Shown here one piece after another: positions 9,236 through 18,121 of a stretch of DNA of 64,000 bases. The notes beneath the pieces are model-generated. The model saw nothing but the letters and a program-made list of their open reading frames with translations. It searched no databases and was not told the DNA's origin. Made by a program: the position numbers and the translations under genes. The DNA lies in assembly GCF_037076345.1 (NCBI RefSeq), contig NZ_AP024702.1, positions 1,612,001-1,676,000 of the forward strand, read 5' to 3'. This DNA is from Haloferula helveola. GTDB taxonomy: Bacteria > Verrucomicrobiota > Verrucomicrobiia > Verrucomicrobiales > Akkermansiaceae. The stretch's first letter is position 1. Every line of letters starts with the position of its first letter.

Positions 9236-9760
9236 TCAGGAATGGGCGGACATGCAGCGGCGCAGGGCATCGCGCGCCCGCTCGAGGCGTTTGCGCAGCG
9301 CCGTGGCGGTGGTGGACAGGACCTCGGCGGCCTCGTCGGACGTACGACCTTCGTCGTAGGTCACACGGATCGCGTCGGCCATCGGTTCGGGGAGCTTGCC
9401 GCGGCACTCGGCGAGCCGGGCGAACAGCGCCGAGTCGTCCGGCGAGCGTTCGTAGGGCTCCTCGAGCCTCGACAGCGTCTCTTCGTCGAGCGCGACCTCC
9501 CGCGAATGCTTGCGGCAGTACTCGCGCCACTTGTTGCGGACGATCCCGCGCATCCAGGTTCCGAAATCGCGGGAGACGTCGAACTTCGACAAGCTCTGCC
9601 ACGCCGCGACGCAGGAATCCTGCACCAGGTCGCGGGCGGCGGCTTCTGACTTCACGAGGGCGGTGGCGTAAGCCACGAGCCCGCGGTGATGACCGCGGAT
9701 CAGATCGGTGAATCGGGCGCGGTCCATGACGGGAAACTCAATGACAGTGGCTGCTTGCAT
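9236..9760 (-). CDS. ECF-type RNA polymerase sigma factor
   Basis: A 174-residue sigma-70 family protein of the extracytoplasmic function type. Region 2 covers about residues 14-80 (GLVAYATALVKSEAAARDLV, then FGTWMRGIVRNKWREYCRK). Region 4 is at about 115-165, with an HTH in TSDEAAEVLSTTATALRKRL. It is the first gene of an operon with the VWA protein, an arrangement common in PVC bacteria in which the membrane protein often regulates the sigma factor. The divergent intergenic region upstream holds three ATTGTGA boxes. The target regulon is unknown. Confidence 0.9.
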   Translation of the reverse strand: MQAATVIEFPVMDRARFTDLIRGHHRGLVAYATALVKSEAAARDLVQDSCVAAWQSLSKFDVSRDFGTWMRGIVRNKWREYCRKHSREVALDEETLSRLEEPYERSPDDSALFARLAECRGKLPEPMADAIRVTYDEGRTSDEAAEVLSTTATALRKRLERARDALRRCMSAHS

Positions 9761-9794
9761 GGCTCTTCATGGTCCGTTGACCCGAGCCGGGGAC

Positions 9795-9858
9795 ATTGTG
9801 ACAAGAAAATGGAAGGGAAGGAGCGCCGATTGTGAAAGCACCGGCGCATCCTCACAAT
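9795..9858. promoter_or_regulatory. Cluster of three ATTGTGA boxes, possible operator
   Basis: ATTGTGA occurs at 9795-9801 and 9829-9835, and its complement TCACAAT at 9852-9858. The last two form a perfect inverted repeat with 16 bp between the arms. All lie in the 140-bp divergent region between the sigma factor gene and the secretin-like gene. Three copies of a 7-mer in 64 bp of GC-rich DNA suggests a regulator site. The binding protein is unknown. Confidence 0.4.
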
Positions 9859-9900
9859 TTATGGCTGTCCCGATGCCCTCGGCTTGGCGATGATTCCGGG

Positions 9901-11139
9901 ATGAGGGGAAAGGTCACCACGCTCGCGATTCTTGTCGTTGCCGCCCTAATCTTCCTGTTGAGCAGGAATCGTCAGGACGGCGATTCGTCGGGAAACCAAG
10001 TCGCTGCAAAGGCCGACGGGCAGTTCGATCCGACCGCCGCTCAAACCGCCACCGAGCCGGCCCGACCGGCGAAACTCTCCGTGCGCGAGGATTCCGGTCC
10101 GCGCCCGACTCACGCGCCTCACCAGTTGGTGGATTTCTTCCTTCCTCCCATCGAGATCGACGACCTGATCCTCAGCGCGGCATTGGAGAAGGTCCGGGAA
10201 GCGTATCTCTCGGCCTGCGAGGTCAGTGGTGAGAGACCACTGAACCTCGTTTTCAGCATACCCCCGCAGGTCGATCACAGGATCAACCGAAAGCTGCCCG
10301 GGAGGAGAATGGACGGATCGATCCGATTGCTCGGCTCCCTGTGTGGTCTCGAGGTCCGCCGCCGTGGGTCGGAGTATATCTTCGAGGTGCCCGCGGATCT
10401 GGGGACTCCGGTGGAGAAGAAGATTCCGGTCCCACCGGATTTCCTGACCCGCTTGGCCAACGGCGCTTCCGAGCTCGATACCCGGAGCCTGCTTGCCATT
10501 GCCGGGTTGGACCTCGATCCGTCGACGTCAGTCCGTTTCAACCCTGCCGACAGCACCCTGACGCTCGGGACATCAAGCAGCTCCGATCTGGTCGCGGTCC
10601 AAGGTTTGGCATCATCCTTCGGGGAACCGCCGACCCTGCAGAAACTCAACGCCAAGGTCATCGAACTCCCGGCCGACAGTCCGTGGAATCAGGAGACGCT
10701 CGGTCAACTTGACGACGCCGGACTGCAGGGGCTGATGCGTGACTTGAGCCAGGCCGAGGGGGTCAGCCTGAGAGCCGTCCCCTCCGTAACATCGCTCAAT
10801 GGCGATGAGGCGAAGGTTGAAGTCATCCGCGAAGTGATCTTCCCGTCGTCCGAGCGTCCGGACGAGTTCGAGACCCGGAACGTCGGACTCGAGATGGCGG
10901 TCCAACCCACCGCACTCGCCTTCGGTCATCAACTGAAGGTCAACCTCACCGACACCCGTGTGGTCGAGATGCAACCGACTCCCCGTTTTGAGGAACGGAG
11001 CCGGTTCGAAGCGGAAAGCTACTCGGACGATGGCGCGTCCCGAATTCTCGAACAGGTCCGCCCCGACGGCACCCGGGCGTTATTGGTCGTGACCCCCCAA
11101 CTGATCGACGCGACCGGACGACCGGTGAACGGGCCTTGA
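9901..11139 (+). CDS. Secretin-domain-like exported protein
   Basis: A 412-residue protein with one N-terminal membrane or signal segment (VTTLAILVVAALIFLLS). The rest is probably periplasmic. The C-terminal third resembles the core of type II/III secretins: RAVPSVTSLNGDEAKVEVI followed by REVIFPSSE and later LLVVTPQLID. The middle (residues about 70-200) looks like two small N-type alpha/beta domains, one containing LNLVFSIPPQVDHRI. It is shorter than real outer-membrane secretins (over 550 residues) and no other secretion gene is nearby. It may be a secretin-derived protein of unknown function. The start at 9901 is the ATG next to the hydrophobic segment; an earlier in-frame start at 9832 would add 23 residues. 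Confidence 0.65.
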   Translation: MRGKVTTLAILVVAALIFLLSRNRQDGDSSGNQVAAKADGQFDPTAAQTATEPARPAKLSVREDSGPRPTHAPHQLVDFFLPPIEIDDLILSAALEKVREAYLSACEVSGERPLNLVFSIPPQVDHRINRKLPGRRMDGSIRLLGSLCGLEVRRRGSEYIFEVPADLGTPVEKKIPVPPDFLTRLANGASELDTRSLLAIAGLDLDPSTSVRFNPADSTLTLGTSSSSDLVAVQGLASSFGEPPTLQKLNAKVIELPADSPWNQETLGQLDDAGLQGLMRDLSQAEGVSLRAVPSVTSLNGDEAKVEVIREVIFPSSERPDEFETRNVGLEMAVQPTALAFGHQLKVNLTDTRVVEMQPTPRFEERSRFEAESYSDDGASRILEQVRPDGTRALLVVTPQLIDATGRPVNGP

Positions 11140-11176
11140 GCGGGACGCAGGGTGTCGGCCTGGAATGCCTGACTCC

Positions 11177-12088
11177 CTACCTGACCTCCCAGTCCTCCTC
11201 GTGATGCTCCGCCGAGCGGGGCTCGAGGTGGGTGATCACACGGCCGTCGGGCTCAAGCATGGCGGCGATGCGCGCTTCGATCTCAGTGGCGATCTCATGG
11301 GCCTGCCGGACGCTCTCGAGATCGGGAAAGACGAGATGCAGTTCGACCCAGTGGGTCCGTCCGGAGTGCCGGTGCCGGAGGTTGTGGTAGGACAGGCCCC
11401 GCGATGTGCATTCACTCCGCAATAGCTCCCTCAGCCTCGCTTCCACGTCCGGGTCGGCTTCGTCCATCAGGCCGGCGAAGCTCTTTTTCATCAGCCGGAC
11501 GCCCGTCCAGAGGAGCTTTGCCGCCGCCAGCGCGGCGAAAAGCGGATCCCACCAGCCGTGCCCGGTCCATTTGACCAAAAACAGCGCCGCCAGCACCCCA
11601 ACACTGGTCCACACGTCGGCAAGCACGTGCTCGCCATTGGCTTCGAGCAGGCTGGAGTGGCGTTTTTTGCCCACCCGCACCAGCGACACGCCGAGCACCG
11701 TATTGACCACCGCCGCGCCCGCGGTCAGCCACAGACCCGTTTCGATCGCCTCGACGGGCGACCCGGAGAGATACTGGGTGAAGGCCTGATAGACGATCAA
11801 CACAGCCGCCGCGCTGATCATCGCGCCTTCAAGAGCCGCGGAAAAGTAAGCCACCTTGTCGTGACCGAAGTGGTGGGTCTCGTCGGACGGCTTGTGGGAA
11901 AAGCGCAAGGCCCATGCCGCGAAGGCTACCGCCAGCACGTGCGTCACCGACTCGGCGGCGTCGGAGTAGATCGCGGCGGACCCCGTCAGGATCGCTGCCG
12001 TGACCTTGGCGACCAGCAACAGCACCGCCACTGCAAGCGATCCGTTCATCACCCGCCTTTCGTCACTCGTCGGCCCCGCCCCGCTCAT
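11177..12088 (-). CDS. Cation diffusion facilitator (CDF) transporter
   Basis: A 303-residue inner-membrane metal/proton antiporter of the CDF family. It has six predicted helices, with metal-site-type residues in SAAIYSDAAESVTHV (TM2) and the loop HHFGHDKVAYFSA. TM5 appears around SVGVLAALFLVKW. The cytosolic C-terminal domain has HNLRHRHSGRTHWVELHLVF and a final His/Glu-rich tail. Zn2+, Fe2+ or Co2+ are likely substrates, but selectivity cannot be read with confidence. Start choice among 12127 (TTG), 12103 and 12088 is open; 12088 (MSGAGPTSDERR) was used. Confidence 0.88.
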   Translation of the reverse strand: MSGAGPTSDERRVMNGSLAVAVLLLVAKVTAAILTGSAAIYSDAAESVTHVLAVAFAAWALRFSHKPSDETHHFGHDKVAYFSAALEGAMISAAAVLIVYQAFTQYLSGSPVEAIETGLWLTAGAAVVNTVLGVSLVRVGKKRHSSLLEANGEHVLADVWTSVGVLAALFLVKWTGHGWWDPLFAALAAAKLLWTGVRLMKKSFAGLMDEADPDVEARLRELLRSECTSRGLSYHNLRHRHSGRTHWVELHLVFPDLESVRQAHEIATEIEARIAAMLEPDGRVITHLEPRSAEHHEEDWEVR

Positions 12089-12171
12089 AAAGGCGGGAAG
12101 CATCGTGCGCCCGCAGGCCGCCCGCAACCTTGATCTGTTGCGTCGTCATGGATTCGTGCGAGGTTGCCGCC

Positions 12172-12519
12172 ATGACAGCATTGCCGCCCACCCCCGAAGT
12201 CTGCGAGCGACTCAAAGACCGTCTTCAAGAGGCGGAAGCCCACGTGAAGGATGCTTTGGCAAAAGCGCCCGATGGCGATCCGCTCGCCGGCCCGACTCAA
12301 GAACTCCTCGCAATTCACACGGAGATCCGCGACATGCTTCTCGATGCCTTTGACGAACCGGCCGACGAGCCCCCCACGGAGGAAGCTCCGGAAGTGGTGA
12401 GCGCGGCGATCGAGATCGAACGCGAGGCGCACACCCTGAAGGCCGACTTCAAGGATGTGCTCAAGGCGCTCTTCATGTGGAAGGACGACCCGGTGGAACG
12501 GGTCAAGGGAGGCAGCTGA
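12172..12519 (+). CDS. Small acidic hypothetical protein
   Basis: A 115-residue, strongly acidic, probably all-helical soluble protein (VCERLKDRLQEAEAHVKDAL, then IEIEREAHTLKADFKDVLK). It has no signal peptide, Cys motif or recognised domain. The start at 12172 is preceded by GAGG at suitable distance; an in-frame ATG at 12148 would add eight residues. It diverges from the CDF transporter and converges, 3 bp apart, with the dehydrogenase-like gene. Function unknown. Confidence 0.55.
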   Translation: MTALPPTPEVCERLKDRLQEAEAHVKDALAKAPDGDPLAGPTQELLAIHTEIRDMLLDAFDEPADEPPTEEAPEVVSAAIEIEREAHTLKADFKDVLKALFMWKDDPVERVKGGS

Positions 12520-12522
12520 CCG

Positions 12523-13977
12523 TCACTCGGATTTCGGAATCCGGTTGGCCGTGTAGTAGGCAACCCGATTCCGGATCTCCTCTCCGTCCTTCGATTTGAT
12601 CTTCGGCAGCTCGATCGAGTAAACGCGGCCCGGATCGAAATCGGCGACCTTGATCACCAGTTTGCCGTCCGCTCCGGCAACCGACGCCTCGTGCTTCCGC
12701 TTGTCCATCTGCGGGGCTCCGTAGGTCCACTTCGACTGATAGCGGAACGACTCGACCTTGACGCCATCGCCCGAAGATTCGGGCGATTCGGTGAATGAAA
12801 CTTCGAACCCGTCCGGCCGGATGCTCACGCGGTCGATATCGAAGGGCGTCTCTTCAGAAACCGGAGTGATCCGCTGGAGGCCTTCCGCTAGCTTGCCCCA
12901 GCCGCGGACCGTCTGGCCGACATAGAGTTGCTTGCCGTCCGGAGTGAACCGCACGCGGTTGTTGCCCGAGCGCAGGCCTTGGCCGTCGATGAAGTGGGTG
13001 CAGGCTCCCTGATACTCGCCATCGACCTTTTCCAGCATGATCCGGGTGATTCGCCGACCATTGTTGTCGAGCAGGAGCATCTGTCCCGGAAAGTGCGGGA
13101 AGTTGTCCGGGATTACCATCGGCTCCGACGCGGAGCGGTTGACCTCACCATAGGGAACCTGAACCGCAGGATGGGTCCGGTCGCGATTGTAGGCGTCCAT
13201 GTCGTCCCGATAGAACGCCAACGGATCCTTGCCCTCCCACTTCGGATCCCACACCAAACTACTGGGGTGGCCGTAGAAGTTGCCCTTCTCGACATGATAC
13301 AGCGGAGTCGTAGCTTTCCAGTCGCCTTGGTTGTCGCCGCACCAGACGTCGCCATTGGCATCGACATGGATCCCGTTGTGCATCCGGAACCCGGACGCGA
13401 AAGGAGTGAGCTTGCCTTCGGAATCGCAATGAAGAACCCAGCCGCGCCACTTCACTCCCGAGAAGTTCCGCCCGCGGCGGCCCGCCTTGGAATAGTCCGC
13501 CAGCGTGTGCTCGAAGGTCGGCCCGTTGAAGGACGCCGTCCCGATCGCGAGGTAGTAGCCTCCCTTGCCATCTTCGGCGAGGGCGTTGGTTTCGTGGTAG
13601 TTCCCGGACAAACCCCAGCCCGATGCGAAAGCACGGTAACGGTCGGCGGTGCCGTCGCCGTCGGTGTCCTCGGCCTCGGTGAACTCCGCCATCTGGCTGA
13701 CGCGGATCTTGTCGGGCGTCACCGCATCGATGCCGCAGCCATTGTGGAAGCCGGTCGCGAAGAGCTTCCACTCGAAGTCCGTGGAGTCCGGCTTGGGCGT
13801 CGTCTTGAACACATCGCCGCGGCGCAGCACGACAAACAGCGAACCGTCGGAAGCGATGTCGATACCGCCGACTTCCGGCGGAATCCCTCCGGGAATCGGG
13901 ATGTTTTCGATCCGGTAGTCCGAGGCGGCCAGGGCAGGCAGCCCGGACGCGAGAAGAATGAGAAGGGTCGTTTTCAT
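12523..13977 (-). CDS. Exported sorbosone-dehydrogenase-like beta-propeller protein
   Basis: A 484-residue exported protein. A Sec signal (KTTLLILLASGLPALAAS) is followed by a six-bladed propeller typical of the PVC membrane-bound dehydrogenase/glucose-sorbosone dehydrogenase family. Blade motifs include GGIDIASDGSLFVVLRRGDV, FRMHNGIHVDANGDVWCGDN and RVRFTPDGKQLYVGQTVRGW. There is no CxxCH in this protein; the cytochrome is the separate gene just upstream. The ATG at 13977 follows that gene's stop by 4 bp, so they form one operon. Likely role: periplasmic oxidation of a sugar or polyol with electrons passed to the cytochrome. That is inferred from gene order. Confidence 0.75.
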   Translation of the reverse strand: MKTTLLILLASGLPALAASDYRIENIPIPGGIPPEVGGIDIASDGSLFVVLRRGDVFKTTPKPDSTDFEWKLFATGFHNGCGIDAVTPDKIRVSQMAEFTEAEDTDGDGTADRYRAFASGWGLSGNYHETNALAEDGKGGYYLAIGTASFNGPTFEHTLADYSKAGRRGRNFSGVKWRGWVLHCDSEGKLTPFASGFRMHNGIHVDANGDVWCGDNQGDWKATTPLYHVEKGNFYGHPSSLVWDPKWEGKDPLAFYRDDMDAYNRDRTHPAVQVPYGEVNRSASEPMVIPDNFPHFPGQMLLLDNNGRRITRIMLEKVDGEYQGACTHFIDGQGLRSGNNRVRFTPDGKQLYVGQTVRGWGKLAEGLQRITPVSEETPFDIDRVSIRPDGFEVSFTESPESSGDGVKVESFRYQSKWTYGAPQMDKRKHEASVAGADGKLVIKVADFDPGRVYSIELPKIKSKDGEEIRNRVAYYTANRIPKSE

Positions 13978-13981
13978 GGCG

Positions 13982-15031
13982 TTACTCGTTGACCAGGGAA
14001 CGGATGAAGAGGACGAGCGAATCGACTTCGATGTCCTTGAGCGGATAGGGCGGCATGTAGTTGGGCGGGAAGCCTTTGGCGGTCTTGGCATTCGGCTTGA
14101 GGATCGATTCACGGATGTAGGCTTCGTCGGCGACGATCGGCTCCTTCATCCCTTCGATCTCGTGCTTGGAACCGAACAGGCCCTTGAGCGAGGGACCGTG
14201 ACCGAGCGAACCGTCGGTCGAATGGCAGGCGATGCAGCCGTAGTTCACGAACACGTCCTCTCCGGCCGCCGCGCTTGCGGTCTTGATCTTCAGGTTGCGC
14301 TCGAAACCGTTGTGCTTCGACAGGGCGGAACCGGTGACGGTGACCACCAGCGACTTGCCGTCCCCCGCCACCTTTTCACCCTCCGCTGCCCGATACTCGA
14401 GCGGAGCTTCACTGGCGATCCGGATGGAGCACGAAAGCGGAGTGTCGGTCACCGGCTCGATCCGCTGGGTGACTTCGTGACCGTTCGCCTTGAAGCGGAA
14501 CGTCGGCACACCGTTTCCATCGAGGTCGTAGCCGACGAACTTCAGGTCCTTGCCGACCGGCTTTCCTCCGACCGACAAGGGATGGGATCCGCTCGCCATC
14601 GTGAAGACCGTTCCGACGAGGCGCGGGACGTAGTCGAACGACCGGCGATTGCCGCCTTTCTCGTCGCCCCAATAAGGGAACATGTCGAGGAAGCCGCCCT
14701 GCCACGCGTAGAGCATCCGGCACTCGGTGGTGTCGAAGACATAGGATAGCGCAGGCCCGTGGTTGATCGCGATCGCGGCCGGGATGCCCTCGATTGGCTT
14801 GAACGGCTTGCCACCCGTATCCTTGCCGTCGTTCACCGAGTATCTTGGAGACTCGGCTCCGGTTCCATGGTGCACGAACACCTCATCATCGAGGCCGGGA
14901 TCCGGGACGTAGGTCCTCAGCAGCAGCGGTTTCTCAATCTCGCCGAGAGGCAGAACGTCGTAGGTCAGAGGCTCACCGCCCAACGCGACCGCGAGGGTCA
15001 GAGGGGCGATGGACAGAGGAAGACGGAGCAT
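13982..15031 (-). CDS. Exported mono-heme cytochrome c protein
   Basis: A 349-residue protein with a signal peptide (LRLPLSIAPLTLAVALGG). A beta-rich domain of about 230 residues is followed by a C-terminal class I cytochrome c domain. CIACH at residues 266-270 binds heme, and NYMPPYPL supplies the likely axial Met. The final helix is DSLVLFIRSLV. It is the first gene of a two-gene operon with the propeller protein 4 bp downstream. Upstream, 15032-15167 has a CCCCGATTCCTCGGGG-type hairpin (minus strand) but no clear promoter. The function of the N-terminal domain is not recognised. Confidence 0.8.
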   Translation of the reverse strand: MLRLPLSIAPLTLAVALGGEPLTYDVLPLGEIEKPLLLRTYVPDPGLDDEVFVHHGTGAESPRYSVNDGKDTGGKPFKPIEGIPAAIAINHGPALSYVFDTTECRMLYAWQGGFLDMFPYWGDEKGGNRRSFDYVPRLVGTVFTMASGSHPLSVGGKPVGKDLKFVGYDLDGNGVPTFRFKANGHEVTQRIEPVTDTPLSCSIRIASEAPLEYRAAEGEKVAGDGKSLVVTVTGSALSKHNGFERNLKIKTASAAAGEDVFVNYGCIACHSTDGSLGHGPSLKGLFGSKHEIEGMKEPIVADEAYIRESILKPNAKTAKGFPPNYMPPYPLKDIEVDSLVLFIRSLVNE

Positions 15032-15167
15032 TCCCAGCCTACGGCGGCGACCGGGGTTGTCATACAGATGGGGACGAGGCGATGACACAACGTCCCCCGA
15101 GGAATCGGGGTTTCTCACGGCCGGCGAGTCTAGCGACTGGCAGATCGGTGCAAATACCTCAAAAAGG

Positions 15168-16835
15168 CTACGCCTCCTGCGCGGCAGGCAATGCCAGCAC
15201 GAAGATGGCGCCGTCGCTTCCCCCGCGGCACTCGAGTTCGCCGTGCATGCCACGGGCGAGCCTCCGCGACAGCGCCAGCCCGAGACCCACACCCGGCTGC
15301 GACTCCGCCGCCGCCTGCGCGGACTTGTGGAAGGCGCGGAAGACACCGTTGCGCTCGCGGGCGGGAATTCCCGGGCCATGGTCGGCCACCGCGAGTTCGA
15401 TCTGGTCGCCCGCCTGCTTGGCCGAAAGGTCAATCCGTGCGGGGTCGCTGCCGGCGGCGTATTTGGCGGCGTTGTCGATCAGATTGAAAAGCACGTGCTC
15501 GATGGCGGTCGCATCACCGACAAGACGGGTTCCCGGCTCACAGTCGATCGCGAGTTTCATCCCGGCGCCGGCGAGGCGCTCCTCGAAACGTTCGCGCATT
15601 CCGTCCAGGAGCGGACCGGCTTCGAGTTCGACCAACTCGCGCTTCGCGCTGCGCCGCTCGATGCGCGAGAACGCGAGGACATTCTCGACGAGGTGCGACA
15701 GCCGGTCGGCCTCCCGGCGCAAGGTCCGGAAATAGCCCGAGCGTTTGGTTTCATCCGTCACCGCCCCACTCTCAAGCATGTCGGAGTAGAGCCGGAAGGT
15801 CGTCAGGGGAGTGCGCAACTCGTGGGTAACCGCCGAAACAAACGAAGCGCGGCGTTCGCTGAGGCGCATCACGCCACGGACGAGGGCGAAGCCGGCGAGC
15901 AGCGCGACGACAACCGCCAGCCAGCCGACGGTCAACGACGCCTGAACCGGACCTCGCAGGGACGGATTGGCGACCGCCGTTTCACCCGGCACGAGGCGCC
16001 ACGGAAAGGAAGCAAGCGCCATCGCCGCACCACGGTCGTTCTCCGAAACGAACGGCTCAAGGGTCGCGTGGGGAAGAAGGTCCTCCTCGACTTCCTTCAG
16101 CAGCGTCCTGCGGAAGGCTTCCACATCGATCCAAACTCCTTCGATCGACATCAGCAATCCGGCGCTCCGGACTTGCCGGAGGAGGAAGGGCTCGCCGCCA
16201 ACCCATGCCGGCTGGAACGCTCCGGTCGAAGCTTCGAGGGCCGCGGTCGCCTCCGGCACCGCCACCTGCTGGGCCAGTCCCGCTTTCGAAACCGCGTTGT
16301 TGAAGACCTGCCCGCGAACCGCCCGCTCCTTGACGTTGAGTTCCTGCTGGTAGCCATAGCTCTGGCGCGGCCCTTCGGGGTTCTTGGCGTTTTTCGCCAG
16401 GTCCTGGTTGGCGCCCCAAAAGTCGTTCCCGGCATGAACCGCCTGACAAAGCATCTGGAACTCGCTGCCGAACTGCTGGGTCGAAGCAAGGATCGGTGTG
16501 AGTTCCTTGAGCGCCTCGACATCCGGATCCCCGACCGGCGTCGCGTTGCCGTCAGCTCCGATGCGGAACCTCAGCCGGATCAGCGGATTCTCGAGCACCG
16601 TCGGCTCCGGCGAGATCACCCGTTGGTTCTCCTCGATGGTCAGCGCAGCGGCGACCGTGTCCATGCGCCAAAGCGAAAGACGGATGCGTTCCTCAAGATC
16701 GGCCCGGGATTCCGCGAGCGAGCGTTCGGCCTCGGCTGCCATCACGCTGCGGGTCAACCACGCCATCGCGCCGATGATCAGCGCGGCGCAGACCAACATC
16801 GCCACCCAAACACCTATGGACGACCGGTTGTTCAT
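15168..16835 (-). CDS. Sensor histidine kinase
   Basis: A 555-residue membrane sensor kinase. TM1 is at about residues 7-30. A large periplasmic sensor region of some 270 residues follows, then TM2 near LTVGWLAVVVALLAGFALV. The HisKA domain has SAVTHELRTPLTTFRLYSDM with phospho-acceptor His338. The HATPase domain has HVLFNLIDNAAKYA (N box), ADHGPGIP (G1) and GVGLGLALSRRLA (G2). The start at 16835 overlaps the response regulator stop as ATGA, so the two are co-translated. The sensor region is not a PAS or Cache domain that I recognise, so the stimulus is unknown. Confidence 0.93.
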   Translation of the reverse strand: MNNRSSIGVWVAMLVCAALIIGAMAWLTRSVMAAEAERSLAESRADLEERIRLSLWRMDTVAAALTIEENQRVISPEPTVLENPLIRLRFRIGADGNATPVGDPDVEALKELTPILASTQQFGSEFQMLCQAVHAGNDFWGANQDLAKNAKNPEGPRQSYGYQQELNVKERAVRGQVFNNAVSKAGLAQQVAVPEATAALEASTGAFQPAWVGGEPFLLRQVRSAGLLMSIEGVWIDVEAFRRTLLKEVEEDLLPHATLEPFVSENDRGAAMALASFPWRLVPGETAVANPSLRGPVQASLTVGWLAVVVALLAGFALVRGVMRLSERRASFVSAVTHELRTPLTTFRLYSDMLESGAVTDETKRSGYFRTLRREADRLSHLVENVLAFSRIERRSAKRELVELEAGPLLDGMRERFEERLAGAGMKLAIDCEPGTRLVGDATAIEHVLFNLIDNAAKYAAGSDPARIDLSAKQAGDQIELAVADHGPGIPARERNGVFRAFHKSAQAAAESQPGVGLGLALSRRLARGMHGELECRGGSDGAIFVLALPAAQEA

Positions 16836-17524
16836 CGCTTCACCTTCCATCCTTTGCCGCGAACCGTCATCAGGAATTCCTGGCTGCGGTCGCGGAGCTT
16901 CGTCCGCAAGTGCATCATGTGCATGTCGAGCGTGCGTGTCTCGACCCTCGCCGGATCGAGTCCCCAGACATGGCGCAGGATTTCGTCGCGCGAAACCACC
17001 CGGCCACCGGCATCGAGCAGATAACGCAGTAGCCCGGACTCACGTTCGGACAGTTCGGCGGTCTCGCCGTCTTCGAACGCCACGCTGCCGTCCGAGAAGT
17101 CAATGATCGCACCGGGCACCTTGCGGCGGTCTTCCGGCGCGGCGCGCTCGCAGGTCCTCCGCAGCACCGCCTCGACGCGGGCCAACAGCTCGCGGACGCT
17201 GAACGGTTTCATCACGTAGTCATCGGCCCCGAGTTCCAAACCGCGTACCCGGTCGTTTTCCTCACCGCGGGCGGAAAGGATGATCACCGGTTGGCCCGCC
17301 CGTTTGCTCTTCAGCTCCTGCAGGATCGAAAATCCGTCGCGCCCCGGCAGCACGAGGTCGAGCAGCAGCAGCCGGTAGTTCGCCTGAAGCGCGAGCTCCA
17401 TGCCCGACACCCCGTCGCCGGCCTCCAACGTCCGGTAGCCGGCAAACTCGAGCGAGTCGACGACCCCACGGCGAACCGCGGCGTCGTCTTCGATCACAAG
17501 GAGCGTGGTGTCTTCCACAACCAT
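16832..17524 (-). CDS. OmpR/PhoB-type response regulator
   Basis: A 230-residue two-domain transcription regulator. In the receiver domain, Asp12/Asp13-like acidic residues in LLVIEDDAAVRRG and phospho-acceptor Asp56 in LLLLDLVLPGRDGF are present, with the conserved Lys in DDYVMKPFSV. The C-terminal winged helix has GRVVSRDEILRHVW and the recognition helix ETRTLDMHMMHLRTKL. It is the partner of the downstream histidine kinase (ATGA overlap). It begins 8 bp before the rhodanese gene's stop, so the three may share a transcript. Targets unknown. Confidence 0.93.
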   Translation of the reverse strand: MVVEDTTLLVIEDDAAVRRGVVDSLEFAGYRTLEAGDGVSGMELALQANYRLLLLDLVLPGRDGFSILQELKSKRAGQPVIILSARGEENDRVRGLELGADDYVMKPFSVRELLARVEAVLRRTCERAAPEDRRKVPGAIIDFSDGSVAFEDGETAELSERESGLLRYLLDAGGRVVSRDEILRHVWGLDPARVETRTLDMHMMHLRTKLRDRSQEFLMTVRGKGWKVKR

Positions 17525-17532
17525 ATCCGACG

Positions 17533-18066
17533 TTACTTTTCGTCCGGCTTCAAGACATCGGTTCCCTCGAAGGGGATCTTGGTCTCACCCATCTTCAGAT
17601 AGGGCGCCAGTTCGTAGAGGTTCTCATACCCGTAGCCATACAGGTTGATGAAGGTCGGAATGTTCAGTGCGAGGGGCTTGGACTTGAGCAGCATCGCCTC
17701 GCCCGCGTCCTCGAAGTTGTTGTTGCAGTAGATCAGGATCCGCGTGGTTTTGTCCGGGATCGCGGCGGCCAGCGTTTCCTTGGTGAAGTCGGAGAAATTC
17801 AGGTGGATCGCTCCCTTCACGTGAAGTTTCTCGAAATTCGCCCGGCTCCGGGTGTCGAGAATCACGGTTCCTTCTTCGGCCGCCATCCGCAGGAATTCAT
17901 CTTCGCTGATCCGGCGTTTCTCGCGGATCTTCGCCACTTCAGAGCTCAGGGCGATGAAGGCGGGATAGTCGATTTTCGGGTTCGCGTCCGCGACTTTCGG
18001 CTCGGGCTCTTGGGCCTGAATCCCGAAAGCCGTGACCATCAGCAGGGAAAACACCGTCGTTCTCAT
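17533..18066 (-). CDS. Exported rhodanese-like domain protein
   Basis: A 177-residue periplasmic protein with a signal peptide (RTTVFSLLMVTAFGIQAQ). One rhodanese domain has the CH2A-like DTRSRANFEKLHVKGAIHLN and the active-site loop ILIYCNNNFEDAGEA with a catalytic Cys. The loop is longer than CRxGxR and lacks the usual arginines, so sulfurtransferase activity is uncertain. The ATG at 18066 is preferred; 18072 is two codons upstream. It lies just upstream of the two-component system on the same strand, with an 8-bp gap. Confidence 0.8.
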   Translation of the reverse strand: MRTTVFSLLMVTAFGIQAQEPEPKVADANPKIDYPAFIALSSEVAKIREKRRISEDEFLRMAAEEGTVILDTRSRANFEKLHVKGAIHLNFSDFTKETLAAAIPDKTTRILIYCNNNFEDAGEAMLLKSKPLALNIPTFINLYGYGYENLYELAPYLKMGETKIPFEGTDVLKPDEK

Positions 18067-18121
18067 GCCCAAAGGCCTAACCGAGACACGTCACACCGTC
18101 CGTAAACGCTGCGTAAATCCG

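Noticed and set aside
6978-9602. Extended VWA protein starting inside the sigma factor gene
   Set aside because: The first 130 residues are an out-of-frame reading of the sigma gene. The ATG at 9212 gives the normal N-terminus.
15009-17024. Plus-strand frame of 671 residues opposite the two-component genes
   Set aside because: Antisense shadow of a clear kinase and regulator; no domain motifs.
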